From: Moringa oleifera
Lineage: Eukaryota > Streptophyta > Magnoliopsida > Brassicales > Moringaceae
Direction: 5' to 3'
Assembly: GCA_021397835.1 (NCBI GenBank)
Contig: JAJFZO010000105.1
Location: forward strand, 872,501 to 936,500
Length of the DNA: 64,000 bases
The translations under genes were made by a program, and so were the position numbers. Shown here piece by piece: positions 49,168 through 59,957 of the stretch (the stretch's first letter is position 1; every line of letters starts with the position of its first letter). The notes under the pieces are model-generated. The model worked only from the letters and a program-made list of their open reading frames with translations. It was not told where the DNA came from and ran no database searches.

Positions 49168-49494
49168 GTGTCACGCTTTGCCCAGGCTGGCCGTGTGGCT
49201 CACTCATTACTAACGGTCGACGATCGTGTCGTCGATCACGCTGCGTAATGAGTCCGCCTAGGCAACCCTGGGCATCGAGATCCAGTCCCGCATTCGCCGC
49301 CTCGAGGGCCTGCGACGAAGCACTCCACATGCTCAAAATTCGCCCAGTGATTTGGCCCCCGCGTACCATGGATCATCGTTAGTTTCGCTGCCCACACCGT
49401 CGAGTTTGTCTAGCCACATCTCAGCTCATTATCCCACAATTTCCCTTGTTTCGTTGCCCACATTTTTCCCACCGATGAGGCCTTAGATACAGGG
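49168..49494 (+). repeat. Representative C monomer
   Basis: Marked by gcagcagaggtgtcacgctt, ggccgtgtggctcactcatt, tcgatcacgctgcgtaatg, gcaaccctgggcatcg, ccagtcccgcattcgccg, ccacatgctc and gcccagtgatttgg. C monomers are always preceded by the T-rich cgatttttcttatt linker. Confidence 0.87.
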
Positions 49495-50399
49495 GTGTCA
49501 CGCCTTGCCCAGGCTGGCTGTCTAGGTCGCTTGTTGCTAACGGCCGACGATCGTGTCGTTGATCGCGCTGCGCAACGAGTTTGCCTAGGCAAGCCTGAGC
49601 GTTGGGATCCAGCCCCACGTTTGCCACCTCGAGGGCTTGCGACCAAGCACTCCGCATGCTCAAAATCCACCCAACGATTTGGCCCTCGCGTAGCATGGAT
49701 CATCGTTAGCTTCGCCACCCACACCGTCGAGTTTGTCTAGCCACATCTCAGCTCATTATCCCACAATTTCCCTCGTTTCGTTGCCCATGTTTTTTCCACC
49801 GATAAGGCCTTAGATAAAGGGGTGTCACGGCTTGCCCGGGCTGGCTGTCTAGCTCGCTCATTGCTAACGGCCGACGATCGTGTCGTCGATCGGGCTGCGT
49901 GATGAGTCCGCCTAGGCAACCCTGGGCGTCGGGATCCAGTCCTGCATTCACCGCCTCGAGGGCCTGTGACGAAGCACTCCACATGCTCAAAATCCGCCCA
50001 GCGATTTGGCCCTCGCGCAGCATGGATCATCGTTAGCTTCGCCGCCCACACTGTTGAGTTTGTCTAGCCACATCTCAGCTCATTTTTCCACAATTTTCCT
50101 TGTTTCGTTGCCCACATTTTTCCCACCGATGAAGCCTTAGATACAGGGGTGTCACACCTTGCCCAGGCTGGCTGTCTAGGTCGCTTGTTGCTAACGGCTG
50201 ACGATCGTGTCGTTGATCGCGCTGCGCAACGAGTTTGCCTAGGCAAGCCTGAGCGTTGGGATCCAGCCCCACGTTTGCCACCTCGAGGGCTTGCGACCAA
50301 GCACTCCGCATGCTCAAAATCCACCCAGCGATTTGGCCCTCGCGTAGCATGGATCATCGTTAGCTTCGCCACCCACACCGTCGAGTTTGTCTAGCCACA

Positions 50400-52229
50400 T
50401 CTCAGCTCATTATCCCACTATTTCCCTCGTTTCGTTGCCCATATTTTTCCCACCGATGAGGCCTTAGATACAGGGGTGTCACGCCTTGCCCAGGCTGGCT
50501 GTCTAGGTCGCTTGTTGCTAACGGCTGACGATCGTGTCGTCGATAGCGCTGCGCAACGAGTTCGCCTAGGCAAGCCTGAGCGTTGGGATCCAGCCCCACG
50601 TTTGCCACCTCGAGGGCTTGCGACCAAACACTCCGCATGCTCAAAATCCACCAAGCGATTGTGCCCTCGCGTAGCATGGATCATCGTTAGCTTCGCCACC
50701 CACACCGTCGAGTTTGTCCAGCCACATCTCAGCTCATTATCCTACAATTTTCCTCGTTTCGTTGCCCATGTTTTTCCCACCGGTGAGGCCTTAGATACAG
50801 GGGTGTCACGCCTTGCCCGGGCTGGCTGTCTAGCTCGCACATTGCTAACGGCCGACGATCATGTCGTTGATCGCGCAGCGCATCGAGTACGCCAAGGCAA
50901 GCCTGGGCATCGGGATCTAGCCCTACATCCGCCACATCGAGGGCCTGCGACGAATCACTCCGCATGCTCAAAATCCTCCCAGCAATTTGGCCCTCGCGTA
51001 GCATGCATCATCGTTAGTTTTGCCGCTCACACCGCCGAGCCTTCGTAGCCACATCCCAGCACATTATCCCACGATTTTTCTTATTTTATTGCCCACTTTT
51101 TTCCCACCGATGTGGCCTTGGCAGCAGAGGTGTCACGCTTTGCCTAGGTTGGCCGTGCGGCTCGCTCATTACTAACGGTCGACGATCGTGTCGTCGATCG
51201 CGCTGCGTGATGAGTCCGCCTAGGAAACCCTGGGCGTCGGCATCCAGTCCTGCATTCACCGCCTCGAGGGCCTGCGACGAAGCACTCCACATGCTCAAAA
51301 TCCGCCCAGCGATTTGGCCCTCGCGTAGCATGGATCATCGTTAGCTTCGCCGCCCACACCATCGAGTTTGTCTAGCCACATCTCAGCTCATTATCCCACA
51401 ATTTCCCTTGTTTCGTTGCCCACATTTTTCCCACTGATGAGGCCTTAGATACAGGGGTGTCATGCCTTGCCCAGACTGGCTGTCTAGGTCGCTTGTTGCT
51501 AACGGTCGACGATCGTGTCGTTGATCGCGCTGCGCAACGAGTTTGCCTAGGCAAGCCTGAGCGTTGGGATCCAGCCCCACGTTTGCCACCTCGAGGGCTT
51601 GCGACCAAGCACTCCGCATGCTCAAAATCCACCCAGCGATTTGGCCCTCGCGTAGCATGGATCATCGTTAGCTTCGCCACCCACACCGTTGAGTTTGTCT
51701 AGCCACTTCTCAGCTCATTATCCCACAATTTCCCTCGTTTCATTGCCCATGTTTTTTCCACCGATGAGGCCTTAGATAAAAGGGTGTCACGCCTTGCCCG
51801 GGCTGGCTGTCTAGCTCAATCATTGCTAACGGGTGACGATCGTGTCGTCGATCGTGCAGTGCATCGAGTACACCTAGGCAAGCCTGGGCATCGGGATCCA
51901 GCCGTACATCCGCCACCTCGAGGGCCTGCGATGAAGCACTCCGTATGCTCAAAATCCTCCCAGCAATTTGGTCCTCGCGTAGCATGCATCATCGTTAGCT
52001 TCGTCGCCCACATCGTCGAGCTTGTGTAGCCACATCCCAGCACATTATCCCACGATTTTTCTTATTTTATTGCCCACGTTTTTTCCACCGATGAGGCCTT
52101 GGCAGCAGAGGTGTCACACTTTGCCCAAGCTGGCCGTGTGGCTCACTCATTACTAACGACCGACGATCGTGTCGTCGATCACGCTGCGAATGAGTCCGCC
52201 TAGGCAACCCTGGGCGTCGGGATCCAGTC
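50400..52229 (+). repeat. Right-edge duplication, partner 1
   Basis: This run of A, B, C, A, B, C is repeated at 62171-64000 with a constant offset of 11,771 bp (36 monomers). Private markers are shared: tcgtcgatagcgctgcg (near 50536), ccaccaagcgattgtgccc (near 50649), cgacgaatcactccg (near 50949), gccgtgcggctcg, ctagccacttctcagc, gataaaagggtgtcac, aacgggtgacgatcg and cacgctgcgaatgag. Few substitutions separate the two. Confidence 0.92.
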
Positions 52230-53416
52230 CCGCATTCGCCGCCTCGAGGGCCTGCGACGAAGCACTCCACATGCTCAAAATCCGCCCAGTGATTTGGCCC
52301 TCGCGTAGCATGGATCATCGTTAGCTTCGCCGCCCACACCGTCGAGTTTGTCTAGCCACCTCTCAGCTCATTATCCCACAATTTCTCTCGTTTCGTTGCC
52401 CATGTTTTTTCCACCGATGAGGCTTAGATACAGGGGTGTCACGCCTTGCCCAGGCTGGCTGTCTAGCTCGCACATTGCTAATGGCCGCCGATCGTGTCGT
52501 CGATCGCTCTGCGTAAGGAGTCCGCCTAGGCAACACTGGGTGTCGAGATCCAGCCCCGCATTCACGACCTCGAGGGCCTGCGATGAAGCACTCCGCATGC
52601 TCAAAATCCACCCAGCGATTTGGCCTTCGCGTAGCATGGATCATCGTTAGCTTCGCCACCCACACCGTCGAGTTTGTCTAGCCACATCTCAGCTCATTAT
52701 CCCACAATTTCCCTCGTTTTATTGCCAATGTTTTTCCCACCGATGAGGCCTTAGATACAGGGGTGTCACGCCTTTCCCGGGTTGGCTGTCTAGCTCGCTC
52801 ATTGCTAACAGTCGATGATCGTGTCGTCGATTGCGCAGCGCATCGAGTACGCCTCGGCAAGCCTGGGCATCGGGATTCAGCACTACATCCGCCACCTCGA
52901 GGGCCTGCGATGAAGCACTCCGGATGCTCAAAATCCTCCCAGCAATTTGGCCCTCGCGTAGCATGCATCATCGTTAGCTTCGCCGCCCACACCGTCGAGC
53001 TTGTATAGCCACATCCCAGCACATTATCCCATGATTTTTCTTATTTTATTTCCCACGATTTTTCCACCGATGAGGCCTTGGCAGCAGAGGTGTCACGCTT
53101 TGCCCAGGCTGGCCGTGTGGCTCACTCATTACTAACGACCGACAATCGTGTCGTCGATCACGCTGCGCAATGAGTCCGCCTAGGCAACCCTAGGTGTCAG
53201 AATCCAGTCCAGCATTCGCCGCCTCGAGGGCCTGCGACGAAGCACTCCACATGCTCAAAATTCGCCCAGCGATTTGGCCCTCGCGTAGAATGGATCATCG
53301 TTAGCTTTGCCCCCCACACTGTCGAGTTTGTCTAGCCACATCTCAGCTCATTATCCCACAATTTCCCTCGTTTCGTTGCCCATGTTTTTTCCACCGATGA
53401 GGCCTTAGATACAGGG

Positions 53417-53740
53417 GTGTCACACCTTGCCCAGGCTGGCTGTCTAGCTCGCACATTGCTAATGGCCGCCGATCGTGTCGTCGATCACTCTGCGTAAGGA
53501 GTCCGCCTAGGCAACACTGGGTGTCGAGATCCAGCCCCGCATTCACGACCTCGAGGGCCTGCGACGAAGCACTCCGCATGCTCAAAATCCACCCAGCGAT
53601 TTGGCCCTCGCGTAGCTTGGATCATCGTTAGCTTTGCCACCCACACCATCGAGTTTGTCTAGCCACATCTCAGCTCATTATCCCACAATTTCCCTCGTTT
53701 TACTGCCCATATTTTTTCCACCGATGAGGCCTTAGATACA
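53417..53740 (+). repeat. Representative D' monomer
   Basis: A D relative with aatggccgccgatcgtg, ctctgcgtaaggagtccgcc, aggcaacactgggtgtcg and gcattcacgacctcgag. It occurs at 52437, 53417, 53741, 54724, 56678 and 57989. Confidence 0.83.
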
Positions 53741-56469
53741 GGGGTGTCACGCCTTGCCCGGGCTGGCTGTCTAGCTCGCTCATTGCTAATGGCCGCCGAT
53801 CGTGTCGTCGATCGCTCTGCGTAAGGAGTCCGCCTAGGCAACACTGGGTGTCGAGATCCAGCCCCGCATTCACGACCTCGAGGGCCTGCGATGAAGCACT
53901 CCGCATGCTCAAAATCCCCCCAGCGATTTGGCCCTCGCGTATCATGCATCATCATTAGATTCGCCGCCCACACCGTCGAGCTTGTGTAGCCACATCCCAG
54001 CTCATTATCCCACGACTTTTCTCATTTCATTGCCCATGTTTTTCCCACCGATGAGGCCTTGGCAACAGGGGTGTCATGCCTTTCCCAAGCTGGCTGTGTG
54101 GCTCGCTCATTGCTAACGGCCGACGATCGTGTCGTCGATTGCGCTGCGCATCGAGTACGCCTAAGCTAGCCTGGGGATCGAGATCCAGCCGTACATCCGC
54201 CACCTCGAGGGCCTGCGAAGAAGCACTCCGCATGCTCAAAATCCCCCCAGCGATTTGGCCCTCGCGTAGCATGGATCATCGTTAGCTTCGCCACCCACAC
54301 CGTCGAGCTTGTGTAGCCACATCCCAACACATTATCCCATGATTTTTCTTATTTTATTGCCCACGTTTTTCCCACCGATGAGGCCTTGGCAGCAGAGGTG
54401 TCACGTTTTGCCCAGGCTAGCCGTGTGGCTCGCTCATTGCTAACGGTCGACGATCAGGTCGTCAATCGCGCTGCGTAATGAGGCCGCCTCGGCAACCCTC
54501 AGCGTTGGGATCCAGCCCCGCATTTACCGCCTCGAGGGCCTGCGACGAAGAACTCCGCATGCTCAAAATCCTCCCAGCGATTTGGCCCTCACGTAGCATG
54601 GATCATCGTTAGCTTCGCCACCCACACCGTCAAGTTTGTCTAGCCACATCTCAGCTCATTATCCCACAATTTCCCTCGTTTCTTTGCCCACGTTTTTCCC
54701 ACCGATGAGGCCTTAGATAAAGGGGTGTCACGCCTTGCCCTAGCTGGTTGTCTAGCTCGCTCATTCCTAACGGCCGCCGATCGTGTCGTCGTTCGCTCTG
54801 CGTAAGGAGTCCGCCTAGGCAAGCCTGGGTGTCGAGATCCAGCCCCGCATTCATCACCTCGACGGCCTGCGACGAAGCACTCCGCATGCTCAAAATCCAC
54901 CCAGCAATTTGGCCCTCGCGTAGCATGGATCATCGTTAGCTTTGCCACCCACACCGTCGAGTTTGTCTAGCCACATCTCAGCTCATTATCCTACAATTTT
55001 CCTCGTTTCGTTGCCCATGTTTTTCCCACCGACGAGGCCTTAAATATAGGGGTGTCACGCCTTACCCGGGCTGGCTGTCTAGCTCGCTCATTGCCAACGG
55101 CCGACGATCGTGTCGTTGATCGCGCAGCGCATCGAGTACGCCTAGGCAAGCCTGGGGATCGGGATCCAGCCCAGCATTCATCGCCTCGAGGGCCTGCGAT
55201 GAAGCACTCCGCATGCTCAAAATCCACCCAGTGATTTAGCCCTCGCGTAGCATGGATCATCGTTAGCGTCGCCGCCCACACCGTAGAGTTTGTCTAGCCA
55301 CATCTCAGCTCATTGTCCCACAATTTCCCTCGTTTCGTTGCCCACATTTTTTCCACCGATGAGGCCTTAAATACAGTGGTGTCTTGCCTTGCCCAGGTTG
55401 GCTATCTAGTCGCTTGTTGCTAACGGCCAATGATCGTGTCTTCGATCGCGCAGTGCATCGAGCACGCTTAGGCAAGCTTGAGCGTCGGGATCCAACCCCA
55501 TGTTTGCCTCCTCGAGGGCCTATGACGAAGCACTCCACATGCTCGAAACTCCCCCCAACGATTTTGGCCCTCGCGTAGCATGCATCATCGTTAGCTTCAC
55601 CGCCCACACCATCGAGTTTGTCTAGCCACATCTCAGCTCATTATCCCACAATTTCTCTCGTTTTGTTGCCCACGTTTTTTCCACCGATGAGGCCTTAGCA
55701 ACAGGGGTGTCACGCCTTGCCTAGGATGGCTGTTTGGCTCACTTGTTGCTAACGGCCTACAATCGTGTCATCGATCGCGCTGCGCAATGAGTCCCCCTAG
55801 GCAAGCCTAGGCATCGGGATCTAGCCCCGCATCTATGCCTCGAGGGCCTGCAACGAAGCACTCCGCATACTTAAAATCCCCCCAGCGATTTGGCCCTCAC
55901 GTAGCATGCATCATCGTTAGCTTCGCCGCCCACACCGTCGAGCTTGCGTAGCCACATCCCAGCTCATTATCCACGATTTTTCTCATTTCGTTGCCCACGT
56001 TTTTTCCACTGATGAGACCTTGGCAGCAGGGGTGCCCAGGCTGGCCGTGTGGCTCACTCATTGCTAACAGCCGACGATTATGTCGTCAATCGCGTCGCGC
56101 AACGAGTCTGCCTAGCCAATCCTGAGCGTCGGGATCCAACTTCACGTTCGCCCTCTCAAGGGCCTGTAACGAAGCAATCCGTAAGCTCGAAACTCCCCCC
56201 ATCGATTTTGCCCTCGCGTAGCATGCATCATCGTTAGCTTTGCTGCCCACACTGTCGAGTTTGTCTAGCCACATCTCAGCTCATTATCCCACAATTTCTC
56301 TCGTTTTGTTGCCCATGTTTTTCCCACCGATGAGGCCTTGGCAGCAGGGGTGTCACACCTTGCCTAGGCTGATCGTGTGGCTCGCTCATTGCTAACGGCC
56401 GACGATCGTGTCGTCGATCGCGCTGCGCATCGAGAACGCCTAGGCTAGCTTGGGGATCCGGGTTCCAGC

Positions 56470-58810
56470 CCTACATCCGCCACCTCGAGGGCCTGCGACG
56501 AAGAACTCCGCATGCTCAAAATCCTCCCAGCGATTTGGCCCTCACGTAGCATGGATCATCGTCAGCTTCGTCGCCCACACCGTCGAGTTTGTCTAGCCAC
56601 ATCTCAGCTCATTATCCCACAATTTCCCTCGTTTCGTTGCCCACATTTTTCCCACCGATGAGGCCTTAGATACAGGGGTGTCACGCCTTGCCCAGGGTGG
56701 CTGTCTAGCTCGCTCATTCCTAACGGCTGCCGATCGTGTCGTCGATCGCTCTGCGTAAGGAGTCCGCCTAGGCAAGCCTGGGTGTCGAGATGAAGCCCCG
56801 CATTCATCGCCTCGAGGGCCTGCGATGAAGCACTCCGCATGCTCAAAATCCACCCAGTGATTTGGCCCTCGCGTAGCATGGATCATCGTTAGCTTCGCCA
56901 CCCACACCGTCGAGTTTGTCTAGCCACATCTCAGCTCATTACCCCACAATTTCCCTCATTTCGTTGCCCATGTTTTTCCCACCGATGAGGCCTTAGATAC
57001 AGGGGTGTCACGCCTTGCTCGGGCTGGCTGTCCAGCTCGCTCATTGCTAACGGCCGACGATCGTGTCGTTGATCGCGCAGCGCATTGCGTACGCCTAGGC
57101 AAGCCTGGGGATCGGGATCCATCCCCGCATTCATCGCCTCGAGGGCCTGCGACGAAGCACTCTGCATGCTCAAAATCCACCCAGCGATTTGGCCCTCGCG
57201 TAGCATGGATCATCATTAGCTTCGCCGCCCACACCGTCGAGTTTGTCTAGCCACATCTCAGCTCATTACCCCCACAATTTCCCTCATTTCGTTGCCCATG
57301 TTTTTTCCCACCGATGAGGCCCTAGATACAGGGGTGTCACGCCTTGCTCGGGCTGGCTGTCCAGCTCGCTCATTGCTAACGGCCTACGATCGGTCATCGA
57401 TCGCGCTGCCATGAGTTCCCCCTAGGGCTAAGCCTAGGCGTCGGGATCTGCCCCGCATACGTGACTCGAGGCCTCAACGATCACCTCCGCATGCTCAAAA
57501 TTCCACCCAGCGATTTGGCCCTCCGCGTAGCATGACATCATCGTTAGCTTCGGCCTCTCACCCCGACGAGCCATGTGTAACCACATCCCAGCTCATTGTC
57601 CCACGATATTTCCCATTTCATTGCCCACATTTTTCCCATCGATGAGGCCTTGGCAGCAAAGGTGTCACGCCATACCCAGGTTGGCCGTGTGGCTCGCTCA
57701 TTTTTAACGGTTGGCGATCGTGTCGTCGATCGCGCTACGCAATGAGTCCGCCAAGGCTAGCCTGGGCGTTAGGATCCAGCCCCGCATCTGCTGCCTCGAG
57801 GGCCTGCGACGAAGAACTCCGCATGCTCAAAATCCTCCCAGCGATTTGGCCCTCACGTAGCATGGATCATCGTCAGCTTCGTCGCCCACACCGTCGAGTT
57901 TGTCTAGCCACATCTCAGCTCATTATCCCACAATTTCCCTCGTTTCGTTGCCCACATTTTTCCCACCGATGAGGCCTTAGATACAGGGGTGTCACGCCTT
58001 GCCCAGGGTGGCTGTCTAGCTCGCTCATTCCTAACGGCTGCCGATCGTGTCGTCGATCGCTCTGCGTAAGGAGTCCGCCTAGGCAAGCCTGGGTGTCGAG
58101 ATCCAGCCCCGCATTCATCGCCTCGAGGGCCTGCGATGAAGCACTCCGCATGCTCAAAATCCACCCAGCGATTTGGCCCTCGCGTAGCATGGATCATCGT
58201 TAGCTTCGCCACCTACACCGTCGAGTTTGTCTAGCCACATCTCAGCTCATTACCCCACAATTTCCCTCATTTCGTTGCCCATGTTTTTCCCACCGATGAG
58301 GCCCTAGATACAGGGGTGTCACGCCTTGCTCGGGCTGGCTGTCCAGCTCGCTCATTGCTAACGGCCTACGATCGTGTCATCGATCGCGCTGCGCAATGAG
58401 TCCCCCTAGGCAAGCCTAGGCGTCGGGATCTAGCCCCGCATACGTGCCTCGAGGGCCTGCAACGAAGCACTCCGCATGCTCAAAATCCACCCAGCGATTT
58501 GGCCCTCGCGTAGCATGAATCATCGTTAGCTTCGCCTCTCACACCGACGAGCATGTGTAGCCACATCCCAGCTCATTGTCCCACGATATTTCCCATTTCA
58601 TTGCCCACATTTTTCCCATCGATGAGGCCTTGGCAGCAAAGGTGTCACGCCATACCCAGGTTGGCCGTGTGGCTCGCTCATTTTTAACGGTTGGCGATCG
58701 TGTCGTCGATCGCGCTACGCAATGAGTCCGCCAAGGCTAGCCTGGGCGTTAGGATCCAGCCCCGCATCTGCTGCCTCGAGGGCCTGCGACGAAGAACTCC
58801 GCATGCTCAA
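56470..58810 (+). repeat. Nested duplication: four monomers followed by three of them
   Basis: The monomers at 56.48-57.79 kb recur at 57.79-58.81 kb without the second one: gtcagcttcgtcgcccac marks the start of both (56561 and 57872). The D' forms at 56678 and 57989 are nearly identical (offset 1,311 bp). The last two monomers recur at an offset of 980 bp (57581 and 58561, ccacatcccagctcattgtc). Confidence 0.82.
57334..57580 (+). repeat. Indel-riddled copy of the monomer at 58317
   Basis: Compared with 58317-58560 this copy has about a dozen one- to five-base gains and losses in 250 bp: cgatcggtcatcg for cgatcgtgtcatcg, gctgccatgag for gctgcgcaatgag, cccctagggctaagcc for cccctaggcaagcc, gatctgccccgc for gatctagccccgc, catgacatcatcg for catgaatcatcg. 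The flanks are collinear and clean. Mixed single-base insertions and deletions look like an unpolished consensus rather than ordinary satellite divergence. Confidence 0.8.
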
Positions 58811-59540
58811 AATCCCCCAAGTGATTTGGCCCTCACGTAGCATGCATCATCGTTAGCTTCGTCGCCTACACTGTCGAGCTTGTGCAGCCACATCCCAGCT
58901 CATTATCCCACGATTTTTCTTATTTTGTTGCCCACGTTTTTCCCACCGATGAGGCCTTGGCAGCAGAGGTGTCACTCTTTACCCAGGCTGGCGTGGGCTC
59001 GCTCCATTGCTAACGGCCGACAATCGTGTCGTCGATCGCGCTGCGCAATGAGTCTGCCAAGGCATGCCTGGGCGTCGGGATCCAGCCCTGCATTCGTCGC
59101 CTCGAAGGCCTGCGACGAAGCACTCCGCATGCTCAAAATCCCCCCAGCGATTTGGCCCTCACGTAGCATGCATCATCGTTAGCTTCGCCGCCCACACCGT
59201 CGAGCTTGCGTACCCACATCCCAGCTCATTATCTCACGATTTTTCTCATTTCGTTGCCCACGTTTTTCCCACTGATGAGACCTTGGCAGCAGGGGTGCCC
59301 AGGCTGGCCGTGTGGCTCACTCATTGCTAACAGTCGACGATCATGTCGTCGATCGCGTTGCGCAACGAGTCTGCAAAGGCAATCCTGAGCGTCGGGATCC
59401 AACTTCACGTTCGCTCACTCGAGGGCCTGTAACGAAGCAATCCGCAAGCTCGAAACTCCCCCCATCGATTTTGCCCTCGCGTAGCATGCATCATCGTTAG
59501 CTTCGCTGCCCACACCGTCGAGTTTGTCTAGCCACATCCC

Positions 59541-59860
59541 AGCTCATTATCCCACGACTTTTCTCATTTCATTTCGATCTGATTTACACCCCAGCTCATG
59601 TTTTTCCCACCGATGAGGCCTTGGCAACAGGGGTGTCATGCCTTTCCCAAGCTGGCTGTGTGGCTCGCTCATTGCTAACGGCCGACGATCGTGTCGTCGA
59701 TTGCGCTGCGCATCGAGTACGCCTAGGCTAGCCTGGGGATCGAGATCCAGCCGTACAACCGCCACCTCGAGGGCCTGCGACGAAGCACTCCGCAGCGATT
59801 TGGCCCTCGCGTAGCATGGATCATCGTTAGCATGGATCATCGTTAGCTTCGCCACCCACA
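59541..59860 (+). repeat. Monomer with an insertion and a 16-bp tandem duplication
   Basis: Near 59569-59600 the linker contains an unfamiliar tttcgatctgatttacacc between tcatttca and ccagctcatg, absent from other monomers. Further on, ccgcagcgatttgg (near 59790) shows a loss of about 18 bp, and catggatcatcgttag is doubled at 59816-59847. Confidence 0.8.
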
Positions 59861-59957
59861 CCGTCGAGTTTGTCCAGCCACATCTCAGCTCATTATCCTA
59901 CAATTTCCCTCGTTTCGTTGCCCATGTTTTTCCCACCGGTGAGGCCTTAGATACAGG

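Larger units (their letters stand above)
48192..53416 (+). repeat. C-X-B-C-A-C2-A-A-B-C-A-B-C-D'-B'-C stretch
   Basis: Monomers at 48192 C, 48513 X, 48841 B, 49168 C, 49495 A, 49822 C2, 50149 A, 50476 A, 50803 B, 51130 C, 51457 A, 51784 B, 52111 C, 52437 D', 52763 B' and 53090 C. The first four match 24022-25323 at an offset of 24,171 bp, including the cattcgcc loss (ccagtctcggccgcctcgag near 48307). The part from about 50400 to 52229 is repeated at the right end of the window. Confidence 0.85.
53417..59957 (+). repeat. Divergent island of D', E-like and mixed monomers
   Basis: Monomers near 53417 D', 53741 D', 54068, 54400 X-like, 54724 D', 55052 B, 55378, 55707, 56028 E, 56350, 56678 D', 57005 B, 57334 (indel-rich), 57662, 57989 D', 58317, 58642, 58970, 59296 E and 59633. 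E-like monomers with gtgcccagg reappear here, 52 kb from the edge block, and several words (gggatccaacttcacg, ctcgaaactccccccatcg) occur nowhere else. Duplications inside it repeat monomers at offsets of about 981 and 1,311 bp. It interrupts the more homogeneous array on both sides. Confidence 0.82.

Noticed and set aside
57334..57580. A distinct, fast-evolving subfamily
   Set aside because: Only one copy has this indel profile, and its collinear duplicate at 58317 is normal, so a consensus error is more likely.
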